Shown here piece by piece: positions 40,446-52,598 of a stretch of 64,000 nucleotides of DNA. Position 1 is the stretch's first letter. The number at the start of each line of letters is the position of its first letter. Made by a program: the position numbers and the translations under genes. The notes beneath the pieces were generated by a model that saw only the letters and a list, made by a program, of their open reading frames with translations, ran no database searches and was not told the origin of the DNA. The stretch comes from Argyresthia goedartella. Taxonomy: Eukaryota; Arthropoda; Insecta; Lepidoptera; Argyresthiidae. The DNA is taken from the NCBI GenBank assembly GCA_949825045.1, contig OX463813.1:5642001-5706000 (forward strand). Direction: 5' to 3'.

Positions 40446-41378
40446 AGCATTTATTTATAATATTGATATGTATTTTGTAATTGTTTTTAATTGATACTGC
40501 CGCAAAATATGTGTTTTGTTTTGATACTCATTTTGCATTTAATCATTGTAAACATACAATGTAATACTCAAATTGCGAACTGACAATAATTATAAGTTTA
40601 TTATTTTAATTTAAAATACCGCTTGAACTTCATTCTATTGTAAATATGTTATGTTTAATTTTTTATTGTAATAATTGCTTTTTCTTCTGCGAAAAATCTT
40701 CGGTTTTAATACAGATACCAAAGTTTATTAATTTTATTTTCCTAAGTTATTAATTTACTTAATTATTTTTCTATTTTTAATGACTGATTTGTAACAACCA
40801 ACTTGTTTTATTTTTACTTTAGCTTCGAAATGTGTCTGTGGTTGGATAATACCTACCTTAAACTTAAAAGCATCTATTCATAGTATAAAATTGATTTTAA
40901 ACTATCCAGAGAGTCTGTTACATTTCGATTTTGAATAAAAAAAGTAATGATTATTTTATTTTGTTTCATTTTATTTTCCTTTTATTTATTTATTTGTATA
41001 TCAAGACACAATTATTAAAACATATCATAAGCGTCATTATTTTTGTCTTTACAAACCTGTTGTGCCAAATTGTTTGCTAGTTATCTTTTTACGGAATAAT
41101 TATACTTACCTGTATTTTTTTATAGCATTCACTAGCTGTGTCAAACGTCCTTTCTACATTAGTTAAAAAAATCTAGAATAATGTAAAAAACGTGCCTTAT
41201 ACTTTTATGCCATTTTGTGAATTAAAATATCACTTAAATATTGCCAAATTTCTAGGATATACGCATTATCGATACGTCTTTGTAGGTGTTTGTTCATTCG
41301 TTTATTTTCTTTAAATTTACTATAAATAAAGTAAGTATGTTGAACTTCTGGATCTACTGCAAATAACAGGTCATGTCA

Positions 41379-41384
41379 ATAAAG
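41379..41384 (+). promoter_or_regulatory. Candidate polyadenylation signal (distal)
   Basis: AATAAA in the context CAATAAAGACTG, followed within 30 bases by AT-rich sequence. It is the last hexamer in this stretch before the poorly conserved flank. Confidence 0.4.
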
Positions 41385-41859
41385 ACTGATGTATTTATAT
41401 AAATAATCCTAATATTTTATCAAACCTTTGTTGCACGCATGTGCATCCAAAATTTCAACAAATTAATTCAAAAATCAATTTTGGTTGCCGTAATTTCTCC
41501 GATTAATTCTTTGATAAAAAAAACATGAAACTCAAGAGCTTCTCATCTAGAATTAAGTGCTAATCGAAGGTTCAAAAAATTATGTCAATACCGTTAAAAA
41601 TAATTAATAAAAAAATGAGTCAATGTTAAAATCGCCGGAAAGTTCATGTGAATTTATTGTATACATAGGAATATGGTGTCGTTATATTTAACTTTTTCTA
41701 CCTAAAAAAAAGGATTCAGAACTGGCAGGTGATCAATTTATATATTAAAATGACAAGGGTGAAATGTAGGATATGAGTGATGTTTGAATATTTTTTAAAC
41801 AATTTTTCGGCCATGTATATCATTCATTAGGCAGTTGGCAGATGAATAAGATTAAACAA

Positions 41860-42250
41860 AAACAGTCAAGGACGGGTCGGAGTTGCAGACGAAGGGTCCG
41901 TATCATCGTGCAAGAAAACTTAAGGACCAAAGAATAATAAAACGAAAAAATAATTGTACGACCTAGTTTTTGAACCCAGTACCAACCGTAAAGTAAAAAT
42001 TCTTCATTTACAAAAAGGTTAGTATGCAATACAAATTGGTTCCCTGTCTCCCTAACCAACTGCTAAATCAGAGAGGCAAGGATTTAAATACACGTTTAAT
42101 TATTACAATCTCGTAAAAATGTCAAGCAGATTATTTTTGTTTCCTATTACGGTTCGTCAGATAGTGCCCGCTGACGGACGGACAGACAGACCGACATCGG
42201 AGAAATGGTAATACGGTTCCGTTTTGCACCCTTCGGGTACGTAACCTACA
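41860..42250 (-). repeat. Repeat F
   Basis: The minus strand starts TAGGTTACGTACCCGAAGGG and has CCGATGTCGGTCTGTCTGTC; this is the same family as 13671-14090. Confidence 0.55.
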
Positions 42251-42427
42251 ACCAAACCCTTCCAAACCTATTCGAAACGGTTCCCTTATCGACTAACTAA
42301 CCTACATTTTTCCCGTGCACCAAATTTTAATTCGACAAAAACTGTGTCGATTCCGATGTAGATTAAAGAGTAAATAAACCCTTACTAATTAACTAATACT
42401 TACTAATCGTAATAACTTCTACATCTA

Positions 42428-42495
42428 CAGGGAATCCTTGTTTGGGGCTAGATCAATGTGTGTAAATGGTGTCCAAGGTATTATTATTATGATTT
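42428..42495 (+). mobile_element. SINE family 1, 3' tail only
   Basis: ACAGGGAATCCTTGTTTGGG, GCTAGATCAATGTGTGTAAA, then the ATTATTATT tail. Confidence 0.7.
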
Positions 42496-42498
42496 ATT

Positions 42499-42760
42499 GT
42501 GAAATATTTAACTGCACACCAAAAATACTGATTTGCACAGCAAATATCAGGGCAAAATGCTGCGGTAGCTTAGCTGAAGGGTAAAGGGGGTGAGCAAAGC
42601 GAAGCCTCCTTTATCCTTCGTGTGAGGTTGAACATGTAAGAACAACAAAAAATACTTCAAACAAAAACTTAAGTAAACATAAAATATTAATAACTAATAA
42701 AAGTGGTTTTGTTGATCCTTTTTTTGCTGTGCGATTTAATACACGCCTTATTTATTATTA
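42499..42760 (+). mobile_element. Hairpin-core MITE, type C
   Basis: AATATTTAACTGCACACCAA, TACTGATTTGCACAGCAAAT, the forward core GCGGTAGCTTAGCTGAAGGG ... TTTATCCTTCGTGTGAGG, and a right end TGCTGTGCGATTTAATACAC. Confidence 0.8.
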
Positions 42761-42855
42761 TTATTTATAACATGAACTTACTTAACAATATGCTGCTTTG
42801 ACTGACTGACAGACAAAGCACTAATAAACCGGTTGATCGAGAATCATGAAACTTT

Positions 42856-43119
42856 GAACAGAGGTCGCTTATGTAGCAATAAGAAGGGGTTTGGCGAAAG
42901 AACAGAGGTCGCTTATGTAGCAATAAGAAGGGGTTTGGCGAAAGAACAGAGGTCGCTTATGTAGCAATAAGAAGGGGTTTGGCGAAAGAACAGAGGTCGC
43001 TTATGTAGCAATAAGAAGGGGTTTGGCGAAAGAACAGAGGTCGCTTATGTAGCAATAAGAAGGGGTTTGGCGAAAGAACAGAGGTCGCTTATGTAGCAAT
43101 AAGAAGGAGTTTGGCGAAA
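42856..43119 (+). repeat. 44-bp tandem repeat, six copies
   Basis: The unit is GAACAGAGGTCGCTTATGTA followed by GCAATAAGAAGGGGTTTGGC and GAAA. Copies start every 44 bases from 42856; the first five are identical and the sixth has one change (GGGGT to GGAGT). Confidence 0.95.
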
Positions 43120-44298
43120 TAAATACCCTAAATGAGGGAAATGGGGGGTTTTAATGAAAAAAAAATCTACCTGCCTTGTGGAGCTGAAAACTGACAACAG
43201 AAACACCACGTGAAAAGTAACAAGGAACGCGTTTCTTTTTTTTTTAGATGCTTTGGTTATCACATAAATAGATAGGTAGCTGTTATAGAAATCTTTGTGT
43301 TCGAGTACCATTCGCTCTTGGCTATTTGAAGTAGAACTTCTTAGGGGGGAGTTGTGATTTGTGAATTTGTGACGGGGTAAAATTTATTTAACCTCGCATC
43401 AGTGGGTAATTTATTGCTTTTCAATTGTTATTGGCGGATTCCGCCATTCCCACAGACGAGGGATTCAGGATGTGTCACGGACGAACAGTTCAAGGCTTTT
43501 GTATTAAATCGCGCATTGAAAACGCTTCTTATCAGGGAAGATTAAATAAAAATTAAAGTAAAGAACGTTAATTAGACAGAGAAAAAGTTATAAATTAATA
43601 AAATAATTATATTTTAATTAATTCAAGCGGTGTTTTTGTTCGAAGTGCTCCGAAAGGTACAAGCGCCAATTCTTATTGATTTAGTACTTCGTTTTTTGAT
43701 TCGTGATTCTACTTTTGCCCGACTGCGGCGAAGCCCAGAAAGGATTAATATCTTCAGCCGTAGACCACAAATTTTCTGAGCACGAGTTCTACTTCGATGA
43801 CGTGAACTGTGCTGCACCATTTTTTTTAACCATGCTGGTGAATCCGCGGGCAACGGCTAGTTTTATCTATACTTATAAAAATTAATCCGCCTGATTGGCT
43901 TGTAACACTCCTATTTGGTTTTATTCTCCTCAATCCAGAGGAGGTTAAGATAAAAATAAAATCACGAAGTCGCAAAGAAACAGCCAAAAAAAACGAAAAA
44001 TATTTTGTATGCAAAGTTCAGCCTATTTCGCTAGATGGCATTGGTAGCCATAGATCTAACATCATTCAAAACCCTACGTCGTTGATTCTTTATTTACTAC
44101 ATTCAACCTCTTTGTTGGTAGTAGTAGTAGTTCTCATGTTTGACAATGCGGTGCATAAAGTTTGTGAGCAAAGAGTTTTGTTAATCTGAGGTCTGATGCG
44201 TATATCAGATTATAAATGAACAGTTTTAAGACGGGGAACTATGAGAATACGAAAAATGCGTTGCGAAGCCGCGCCACGGGCACCTAGTAGACAATATA
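43120..44298 (+). other. Intergenic sequence
   Basis: Mixed AT-rich DNA. Short open frames near 43620-43880 have no family similarity. A CACGAAGTCGCAAAGAAACA-type block near 43960 may be a transposon scrap. No gene is supported. Confidence 0.4.
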
Positions 44299-44529
44299 CA
44301 CTGACGAGCAATGAAAAAGTTCCACCCACAAAATGGCGACAAACACCCATCCAATTTTTTGAAACATTTAATTTATAATTTGAACACAATATTGACGTTT
44401 TTACTTGGTAATATTCTGATGCGCTGTTAAATGTACTTCAATATTGCAGACGGCGTCATTAAGCTAACCTTTCCCGTTTAGGAGTAATTTGGTGCTATCT
44501 CACTGGAACTTTTTCATTGCTCGTCAGTG
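44299..44529 (+). mobile_element. MITE H, copy 2
   Basis: CACTGACGAGCAATGAAAAA ... TTTTTCATTGCTCGTCAGTG with TA at 44297-44298 and 44530-44531. Confidence 0.87.
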
Positions 44530-44620
44530 TATATGGGATATCAACGTTGATGCGATCCGTTTTGTTCCATCAGACCTAAGGGATAGGCCCCTGCCAGATA
44601 TTTAATATGCCTAGTTTTAA

Positions 44621-44862
44621 ATCGTACATCAAAAATACAGATTTGCACAGCAAAAAGTATCAACGAAAACACTTTTTAAATATTGTATGTGTACTTAAGT
44701 TTATGTTTTTATTGTTCTAACATGTTCAACGTAACATGAAGGATAATGGTGGCTTCGCTTTGCGCACCCCCTTTACCCTTCACCTAAGCTACCGTAGCAT
44801 TTTGCCCTGATATTTGCTGTGCAAATCAGTATTTTTGATTTGCAGTTTAATATTTCCCATTT
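44621..44862 (-). mobile_element. Hairpin-core MITE, type C
   Basis: GTACATCAAAAATACAGATT at the left; CAGTATTTTTGATTTGCAGT plus TTAATATTTCCC at the right. The core is in reverse (CATGAAGGATAATGGTGGCT, CACCCCCTTTACCCTTCACC). Confidence 0.8.
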
Positions 44863-45945
44863 TATTTTAGTCAAAGAAGCCTATAAATGATTGTCACGAA
44901 AAAGAAAAAAGTAAAATATAACGACATCAAAAGTAAGAGTTTTGTATTTTGTCACATTTAACTATGATTAAAAATGTGTACAGTTCATCTCTGAAATTAG
45001 TGTGAATTTATCAACGCAAACAATACATCTTTGAACGATAAAGCAAAAATGTGAAAAGTTTATAATAACTAAGTATACAGATAGTAATACTGACAATATG
45101 GGGCAATATCAGAACATCCCCTACCTACAATGTCAACCCCTAAAGTATGACAACATAATAAGTAACCTTAGTAAAAATAAACGTACATTTTTTTTATCGG
45201 ACTTGACCGCATGACCTCTGTGATCCATTTAGTGCATTTTCCTCTCAAGATTGAAAGCTTTTTCTCCCAGAATCCGCAGAAATTCAATTTGGTGCGAATA
45301 GAGTGGATTTCTGCGGTCACTTTAGGTTTTTTTACGCTCTGGTCTGGACAGAGTTTCTTTAAGACCCTCGTCATGTGAGGACCAAGAGTAATAATATAGT
45401 TTTAACGTAAAAATAAACTTGTTCAACACTTGTAGAGTGACAAAAATGTATGGGATTTGACGTTTGTTTTGACTATCAAAACAGGCGAAAGGAGGTTAGC
45501 CCATCGCCGCAGCTATGGCGATTTCCACCACCGTTAGAATGCCCTTTTAATGTACTTATTGGTAAATGATCAACACTGGGATTCGAACCTGCAATTGTTT
45601 TAATAAATTGGTGTTGTGCGTTGATAAACTCACATTCTACCGTCATCTTCATTCATTGTATAATATGATACTCTCACCTAAAACGTAAGGTTGTACATTT
45701 ATGAATCCAAATGTGACTTTGATATTATATTACGTATATAAGGCCCATCATGATTGTGTAATCAGCATAAATTGAATTAAAACGTATATGTTAAAAATAG
45801 GTACTGTGTTTTTATTTTACAGCCATAATTCATAACAACTTGCACTGTGAAACCTAAATTTTGTAAATACTAATAATATTATATTACAGTAAATAATATT
45901 ACAAGCTTTAAAAGGACAACAAAGAGAGAAAATATATTAATGTCT
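44863..45945 (+). other. Intergenic sequence
   Basis: AT-rich. A piece of SINE-3-like sequence lies near 45485-45560 (GTTAGCCCATCGCCGCAGCT). A 68-codon minus-strand frame (45168-45374) has no recognisable similarity. No gene is supported. Confidence 0.4.
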
Positions 45946-46210
45946 GACGACTCGAATGGCCGAGTCGGCAGTGACCCTGCCTACGAAGCAAAGGGTCTCG
46001 GGTTCGAGTCCCGGTGGGGGCAAATATTTGTTTGATGGGAACGGATGTTTGTACCCTTGTCATGGTTGTTTATCTATCTAAGTATAATATTTATGTCTAT
46101 AAGTATGTGTATCGTTGTCTAGTACCCAAGATACAGGGAATCCTAGTTTGGGGCTAGATCAATGTGTGTAAATAGTGTCCAAGGTATTATTATTTTATTA
46201 TTATTATTAT
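45946..46210 (+). mobile_element. tRNA-derived SINE, family 1 (well preserved)
   Basis: GACTCGAATGGCCGAGTCGG, GTGACCCTGCCTACGAAGC, B box GGTTCGAGTCCC, GGTGGGGGCAAATATTTGTT, GTCTAGTACCCAAGATACAG, then a long ATT-rich tail. Confidence 0.87.
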
Positions 46211-46548
46211 GTACAGAGTGTCCCAAGAACGTTGAAATTGGAATTTCGAGCTGCAATCATGTGTTTGACACTCCGCCGGCTGCTTGGTCAGCCACAGTTT
46301 CTGGCTAAATTGGCAATAACGCTGTTAACCGAACAGCGCCGAACTGGAACTGACTACATCCTAATCCATAATCTTGAAGATATTAGGAATATGCAACTTA
46401 CATAAGCCCAAACCATCACTCATTTTCCCGCGGCGGTCGAGACTGTGAGCTCCGCCAGTTTATAAACTCACGAAATTTATATCGAGAGGTTGTAAAACTG
46501 TACTGCTTGCTATATGTAGTTAAAATGAAACTTCTGAACTTTCGTTAG

Positions 46549-46897
46549 TTTATATATGTGGCAGGCAAATTGTAAGATTCCACATTTTACAAACGGCGTC
46601 GTCCGTTTACAAACGCGCGCTGCTATGTAATATGCCGAAGGCAAATTGCAAATTGAAATTAAAATAGCAAATTCTCAGGGCAAAACGCTGCGGTAGCTTA
46701 GGTGAAGGGTAAAGAGGGTGAGCGAAGCGAAGCCTCGTTTATCCTTCGTGTTAGGTTGAACATGTAAGAACAACAAAACATACTAAAAACATAAAGGAGT
46801 GTCTATTTGCCTTCGGCATATTACATAGCAGCGCGCGTTTGTAAACGGACTACGCCGCTTGTAAAATGCTGAATCATACAAATTGCCTGCAACATAT
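46549..46897 (+). mobile_element. Hairpin-core MITE, type D (long inverted ends)
   Basis: Terminal inverted repeats of about 95 bp. Left: GTGGCAGGCAAATTGTAAGA, TTTTACAAACGGCGTCGTCC, GTAATATGCCGAAGGCAAAT. Right: ATTTGCCTTCGGCATATTAC, ACGGACTACGCCGCTTGTAA, AAATTGCCTGCAACATATA. The forward core is at 46690-46770. The right end abuts the LTR retrotransposon. Confidence 0.87.
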
Positions 46898-47777
46898 ATA
46901 ACGGAGCATGGGGGTCGTCAGTGTCTATAGGAAGCATAACGCCAGCATCGCTGACGTCACTATTCACACTTTCCTCCATACTTCGTATCAGAAGCTAGTG
47001 CAGAAGGCCAGAGCACTAAGCACAAAATAAATGGAAGTCGAACTAAACGCACTATAATTTTATTTCACACTAGAAGAGTAAACAGAAAAGAGAAACAAAC
47101 AGAAATACTTAGCTTTGGAAATTGTACCACTACCGATGAGCACTCAGGTCAACCGCTCCGTGAAAAGTGCCTGTACGATTCCATTCAGCGCCCTGGCCGA
47201 GTTCTACCACCACCCGACCAGTCTCGCTTCTGATTGGTCCGCGAGACATCCGCCGCCGCCCATTGGTTGACGGCGATGGCCTCGCGGTAACAATTCCCGC
47301 ACTTTTCACAAAACACATGAAATCATCTTACTAAACTATTACAGCATAGTTTTATTGAAACAGAGTATGTTTTTAGAACCTAGTTAATATTACAAAGTTA
47401 ACGAATTAACGAGTTTTTAAATAAAATCACAGCTAACCGGAACCGCGTACTACTGAGCGCGCTTCCGAAAGATTACATTTCCACCAAATTGATCAAGTTA
47501 ATTCTGAAAGTTTGACAGAAGCCTTAAGTAATTATCACAAGATTTTAGAAACCTAGAAATGAATTTTACAAGCTAAAATCAAATTATTTGAAAACCGGAA
47601 ACCGAATTAATCGCACCAAATACTTGGGAAAGCTAGAATTGATAACAATCACAGTTTTGCCTATAAAATAACAATCAATCCGCTTAACAGATATGAACTT
47701 AACTAACTAAAGCTACTTAACATAAAATTTAACTAAACTATTGAATTAAAATATGACTCATCGGCGTTGCGCCGATA
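46898..47777 (-). repeat. 3' LTR of the Ty3/Gypsy element
   Basis: It matches 52517-53405 from ATAACGGAGCATGGGGGTCG to CATCGGCGTTGCGCCGATA. The differences seen are CGATGG/CGATTG, GGTAAC/GGTCAC, a ~9-base indel near CTTACTAAACTA, GAATTA/GAATCA and GATATG/GATAAG. The ends are not the canonical TG...CA, so exact edges are uncertain by a few bases. Confidence 0.85.
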
Positions 47778-48425
47778 CGGCCAGTCTGATAGGCGGTGCG
47801 CGCTCTGCACCAGCCTGGGCTTGTGAAAGGGTTTTATCATCTCGGTGGCAAACTTCTGCAATTGCAGTTGGTTGGAGGCGTTGCGTCGTCTAATCGCTTT
47901 GGTTCTGGTTTTGACAGCACTCGTGAATGGATAGGCAGAGGAACACCATCGCCAGAGTTGCACTCGTGGTGAACTGGAAAGAACGGAAAATATTTTTCAA
48001 GCAGGCATCTGTTTATCACCTCTTAAGGTGATTACAGGTAATAAGCTTGATTGTAGTGCTTTCAATATCAAAATATTGAGAGTAGGTAATGGCAATTCTC
48101 ATGCCGCAGATTTGGTAGCTGTAATCAGCTGGTTATTATACTCTTAGGTAGTTATAGTTGATTATAGGTTATTTAGTAACCTGTTCATTCCTTGTTGCGT
48201 CTAACTACGCCAACAAGAAGATTTATCATTTTATATAGACGGGATATTGATGTTGTGCTCTGGGCGGTCCTGTTCGCCGTGGTACACAAAGGCTCTAAAG
48301 GAATGAGATAAAGGTCAATGCTGTGCTCTGGGTCTATTGACCGTGGTACACAGAGGCTCTTGGGGATAGGAAAAGAAAAAGAAAACTAATGGGAAACAAA
48401 GTTAACCTGACTTACATTTTGTCAA
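47778..48425 (-). other. Internal untranslated region between pol and 3' LTR
   Basis: About 650 bases with no significant ORF and no env. It holds a direct repeat of GTGCTCTGGG... and CCGTGGTACACA-AGGCTCT-type (48250-48295 and 48320-48362). I do not see a clear polypurine tract next to the LTR. Confidence 0.55.
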
Positions 48426-48887
48426 TCATTGTACGTCCTCGTGACCAGCGTGTGATGTGGACGGTGTTGGTGTTGTGGCATCAGGTGATGCCGCCGGGGC
48501 AACGATTTGTGGTTCGTAATCATCTGCCTCCGCCGATACAGTCTGTTCTCCCGGTTGCGGCGCTCGGCGTAGCTGATCATGAGCCACCTTGCGTGGCCGG
48601 CCTCTGCCCACCACCTTCTTCACTAGATAGCGGTCATTTTCGAGGACTCTGCAAACTTCATAAGGCTCGCTAATCTTTAGGTCAAGACAAGTTTGGTTCC
48701 GAGGATTATTCTTGATCAGAACATAATCTCCGCGCTGGAAAGGACGAATAACAGCTTTTCCCTTGTCAAACCGCTGCTTGTCTCGCTGTGAAGCTGCTCT
48801 CATTTGCTGCTGGACATGTTCGACTAGGCCATCAATGTCCACGGTTTGCTCATCAAAATTTACCAGGTTGATCAGTTCCGGTGGCAC
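48426..48887 (-). pseudogene. gag-pol, third open segment: integrase C-terminal region
   Basis: In the same frame as the two segments above. It includes FQRGDYVLIKNNPRNQTCLD and YEVCRVLENDRYLVKKVVGR, the chromatin-binding/GPY-like end of Gypsy integrases, then a Pro/Thr-rich tail and a stop at 48428-48426. Confidence 0.87.
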
Positions 48888-49031
48888 GCAGTTTCTACGC
48901 CTGGTGAGTAGCGTCAGTGGTGAGACTCCAGTGACTCTATGAGCTGTGCAGTTGAAGGCTAGCTGAAGTTTATCAAGAGTAGTATGTCACTGGTCAGTTT
49001 CGTAGTTCTTGATCATGACGAGAGCGTTCTT

Positions 49032-50042
49032 CTAAGTTCCCATCATTCTTTCCACTTGACCGTTGGCTCGGCTGACTCCTGGCGATATAGCATGAATTTC
49101 TATGCCAGACTGATCGCAGTAAGCCTTGCACTCACCAAGAAATTCTCGTCCTCCATCTACTATGATTTGAACTGGAGCTCCGAATAAATGCACACCACGT
49201 TTGAGTGCAGCCAGCGTGCTATGAGGATTCTTGTTCGTTGCGTGGTAGAGCATCACATATTTTGTGAAAGCATCGATGGTGACTATGACGTAATCGTGCT
49301 CACCTGTCGTACCCAATTTTCCGGTGATGTCCATGTGGATGACTTGGAACGCTGCAGAGGGCTTTTGAATTGGATGTAACTCTGCTTGCAATGCGCCTGA
49401 CGTGCCTTTTGAGGTTCGACATACAACACAGTTGTCGACGAAGGTTCGGACCACAGTGTTCATCTTTTCAAACCAGTAAGTGTCCTTGATTTTGTCTAAT
49501 GTTTTCTCCCAACCTGTGTGTTTTAGTGCAGTGTGAAAGGAGTTAATAAGACTCCACTGGAACGCCTTGGGTACCACGATTAATTTCTGCTCGCCAAAGA
49601 TAGGGTGTTGTAGCATTTTGTTCATCACGCCATCCTCAAGGAGAAAGCCATCGATTTGCTCGTCGTTCGTCAGGCAGTCGATTCTTGCCCTGAGTGTAGC
49701 GTCACGACGCTGCTCCACCTTCAGCCAGTCCAAGTCCCTTGTCATAACATTTACCTTCATTGCAGGTGTATTTCTGCTAAAGAAGTCTGCATGCTGCATC
49801 CGCTCGCCTTTCCGGTACTCCACCTCGAACTCGTACTGCTGAAGAAATGCCCACCAGCGATAGACACGTGGTAGCAGTTCTTTCTTATTCTGCGATGCCT
49901 TGAGGGCGTTGCAGTCCGTGATGAGCTTGAACTTGCGTCCATAAAGGTATTGGCGAAAGTGCTTAATAGCTCTCACCACGGCGAGGGTCTCGAGCTCGTA
50001 GGAGTGGTAGCGGCTCTCCACCTCGGTGGTGCGCTGGCTCAT
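49032..50042 (-). pseudogene. gag-pol, second open segment: RNase H remainder and integrase
   Basis: In frame with the preceding segment (offset 2556, divisible by 3); the listed start is only an internal Met. It contains SRYHSYELETLAVVRAIKHF (RNase H), the HHCC zinc region (HTALKHTG ... CVVC) and integrase catalytic residues in VIHMDITGKLG, QIIVDGGREF and ANGQVERMM. It ends at TAG (49034-49032); a further in-frame TGA lies at 48989-48987. Confidence 0.92.
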
Positions 50043-50075
50043 GTAAGCAACAGCGTGGCGATGCTCTCCGATGAT

Positions 50076-52598
50076 TTAGATGAGCACAGCCCCGAAGCCC
50101 AGGCTACTAGCGTCCGTGTAGAGTTCAATGGGAGCGTCTTCCTGGAAGATGATGAGAACGGGGGAGGACGTAAGGTATTGAATGATTACATTACGTGCTT
50201 CTTCGTGCCGCTCGTTCCATTCCCATTTAGCTCCCTGTTTCGTGAGTTTGTACAACGGTATCATTATACGGGAGAAGTCGGGAATGAAGCGTCGGAAATA
50301 CCCAGCGAGACCACTAAACTGTCTCACCTGTTTGACATTGGTTGGTATTGCTGCTTTGACTAATGCCTCTACTTTACGCGGACTCGGGCGGACTTCTCCG
50401 TGCGATATTATATCCCCCAAGTATTCTATTGACTTTTTGAAGAAAGACGATTTTTCCGCATTTATGGAGAAACCTGCTTCCTCGAGGGCAATGAAAATTC
50501 TCTCTAAGTGAGCCATGCCCTCTGAAAATTCTCTACATTTGCTGAGCACGTCATCGACATAGACCTGGGCCACGCCGTTGTTTCCGAGCAATGCACTTAA
50601 CGCTTTATTGATGCAACGTTGATAGACGGCACTGGCATTGCTCAGACCAAACGGCATGGTAAGATACTCATACAATCCATTAGGCGTGACGAATGCAGTA
50701 CGCTCAATTGAGGAAGATTCCACTGGAATCTGGTGAAACCCTGCTGCCATATCAAGGGAATTGTAGAATACCCCTCCCGAGAGTTGATCAATTTGATCCG
50801 AAATCAATGGAAGAGGGTAGTGATCGCGTAACGTATTGGAGTTTAATTCACGATAATCCACGCACATGCGGTCATCGCCATTCTTTTTTTTGACCAAAAT
50901 TATTGGACTCGAAAATGGGGACTTACTCTCACGAATAATATTGTGGTCGAGTAACTCTTGAACTATATCGTGAACTTTCTCACGCTCGACGGGGCTCAAC
51001 CGATAAGGACGTCGCTCTACAAATTTAGTGGGGTCTTTTAAACGGATCTCCAACTGTCCAGTTTTAACTCGCGTATTAGGAAAACCGCGGATGAACAGAT
51101 GAGCGTATTTGTTGAGCAGAATGCGTAATTCGTTGGTCTCGCTCTCTCTTGTCAAGTCACAGTCCAAGTTGTCGAATATAGCGTGATTGGCCTGAATGCG
51201 AGCTACAACGCAACGACGGACTACCCTTGCACATCCGACAGTAACGAGAACATCGAAATTCATTTTCTCTATTAAATCCATGCCTACTAGCACGTCCAAT
51301 TTCATCTCATAGTCAGCAATGACAAAGAATTCTAGTTCTACGTTCACCTCATCAATTTCGCAAACTACGATTAACGCTTGCAATGAGATGACAGGGAACT
51401 GCCCTATACCACGTAAGTAGGTCACTTTATCAATCCTACGGCCGGGTAGCTTTGCGGCAACTGACTCACGCATTACAGAACACTCCGCGCCGCTATCAAA
51501 CATTGCATTACAGGTGACATCTCCGATCGTTACTTCTAGTTTAGATTTCAAACTACCTACACAATTTACATTTGATACCACTGACCGATTACGTTTGAAA
51601 CAATTTTCGAATGTATGACCTACTTTCGAACAAAATGTACAGGTAGGTCTGTCTTTACCGTCATGTGGCATCTCCCTACTATCGCGCGACGTTTCCTTAT
51701 TGTCTCTGTTTGATGGGGATGGGGAGTTATCAACCGCTTTGAGCCTGCAGTCACGCGCGATATGACTATTTTTCTTGCATATTTGACAGAAAATTAGGCG
51801 TCGTTTGTCATCAAAGCGGGATCGCTTACCTGACACGGTATGAGACGTTCCTTGATGAGGTAGCTTGGGGCGTCTAGATGTTGCTACGGAAATCAACTCA
51901 GGAACCGACTTCGCCCTTGCATTCAGCAGCTCAATACGTAAATGCTCATCGTCTACGCACCCAATGACTGCTTCAACCGCGTCGTCATCACCCAGCTTCT
52001 CTTTTGTGACGCGTTTCCAGAGAACCCACGCCTTTGACAAGAACTCTACTATGTCTTTCGTAGGGTCGTAAGAATGTTCGCGAAATTTCGATACATCACG
52101 AGAGTACCTATTTTCAGGCTCGAATGTTGTTATCAAGTTTCTCTTCAGCTCCTCGCATGAGGTGGTCGTCACCAGCCAATTGTCGACCCAGAATTTCGCA
52201 CGGCCCTTGAGAAGACTACCTACTTTCATTCGAATCTCGTAGTCGTTGAGCTTGTTTAGCTCCACAGCTTGGGATATGTGTTGACACCATTCACGAACAC
52301 CAACATTCGCATCTGGGTCATACGAGGGTAGAAAAATATCATTTATTTTTACCTTGTCTCTGATGTGTGGCTTTGCAAGCCGCTCAGACATCTGTTTCAT
52401 CGTCTGCATCATTTGCGTGAAAAATTGTGCCGACATACCTTGACTCATGAACGGGATGTCATTGTTGATGTCAGACGTACCAGGATGTCCTGAAGTGGCA
52501 AGGAATCCCACTTCTGATAACGGAGCATGGGGGTCGTCAGTGTCTATAGGAAGCATAACGCCAGCATCGCTGACGTCACTATTCACACTTTCCTCCAT
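50076..52598 (-). pseudogene. gag-pol, first open segment: gag, protease, RT, start of RNase H
   Basis: 840 codons from an ATG inside the LTR. Gag core residues ~50-230 are followed by two zinc knuckles, CQICKKNSHIARDC and CTFCSKVGHTFENC (CX2CX4HX4C). The aspartic protease active site is in AMFDSGAECSVM. RT motifs: RMCVDYRELNSNTLRDHYPL, YLTMPFGLSNASAVYQR and the catalytic YVDD. The RNase H begins at IELYTDASSLGFGAVLI, where an in-frame TAA (50078-50076) stops it. The same frame then continues, so gag and pol share one frame. Confidence 0.93.

Larger units (their letters stand above)
39692..41400 (+). other. Probable 3' UTR of the adhesion gene
   Basis: After the stop codon comes about 1.7 kb of very AT-rich, non-repetitive DNA without coding signal. 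AATAAA hexamers occur at 40440-40445, 40934-40939, 41325-41330 and 41379-41384. No transposon family seen elsewhere in the window interrupts this stretch, which supports a transcribed and constrained region. Which site is used cannot be told from sequence. Confidence 0.6.

Noticed and set aside
42856..43119. CRISPR-like array
   Set aside because: The units are fully repetitive with no unique spacers, and the genome is eukaryotic.
43623..44014. Short ORFs downstream of the adhesion gene
   Set aside because: No recognisable family, overlapping frames on both strands, and no splice context.
48389..52071. Plus-strand ORFs across the retrotransposon
   Set aside because: They are antisense shadows of gag-pol.
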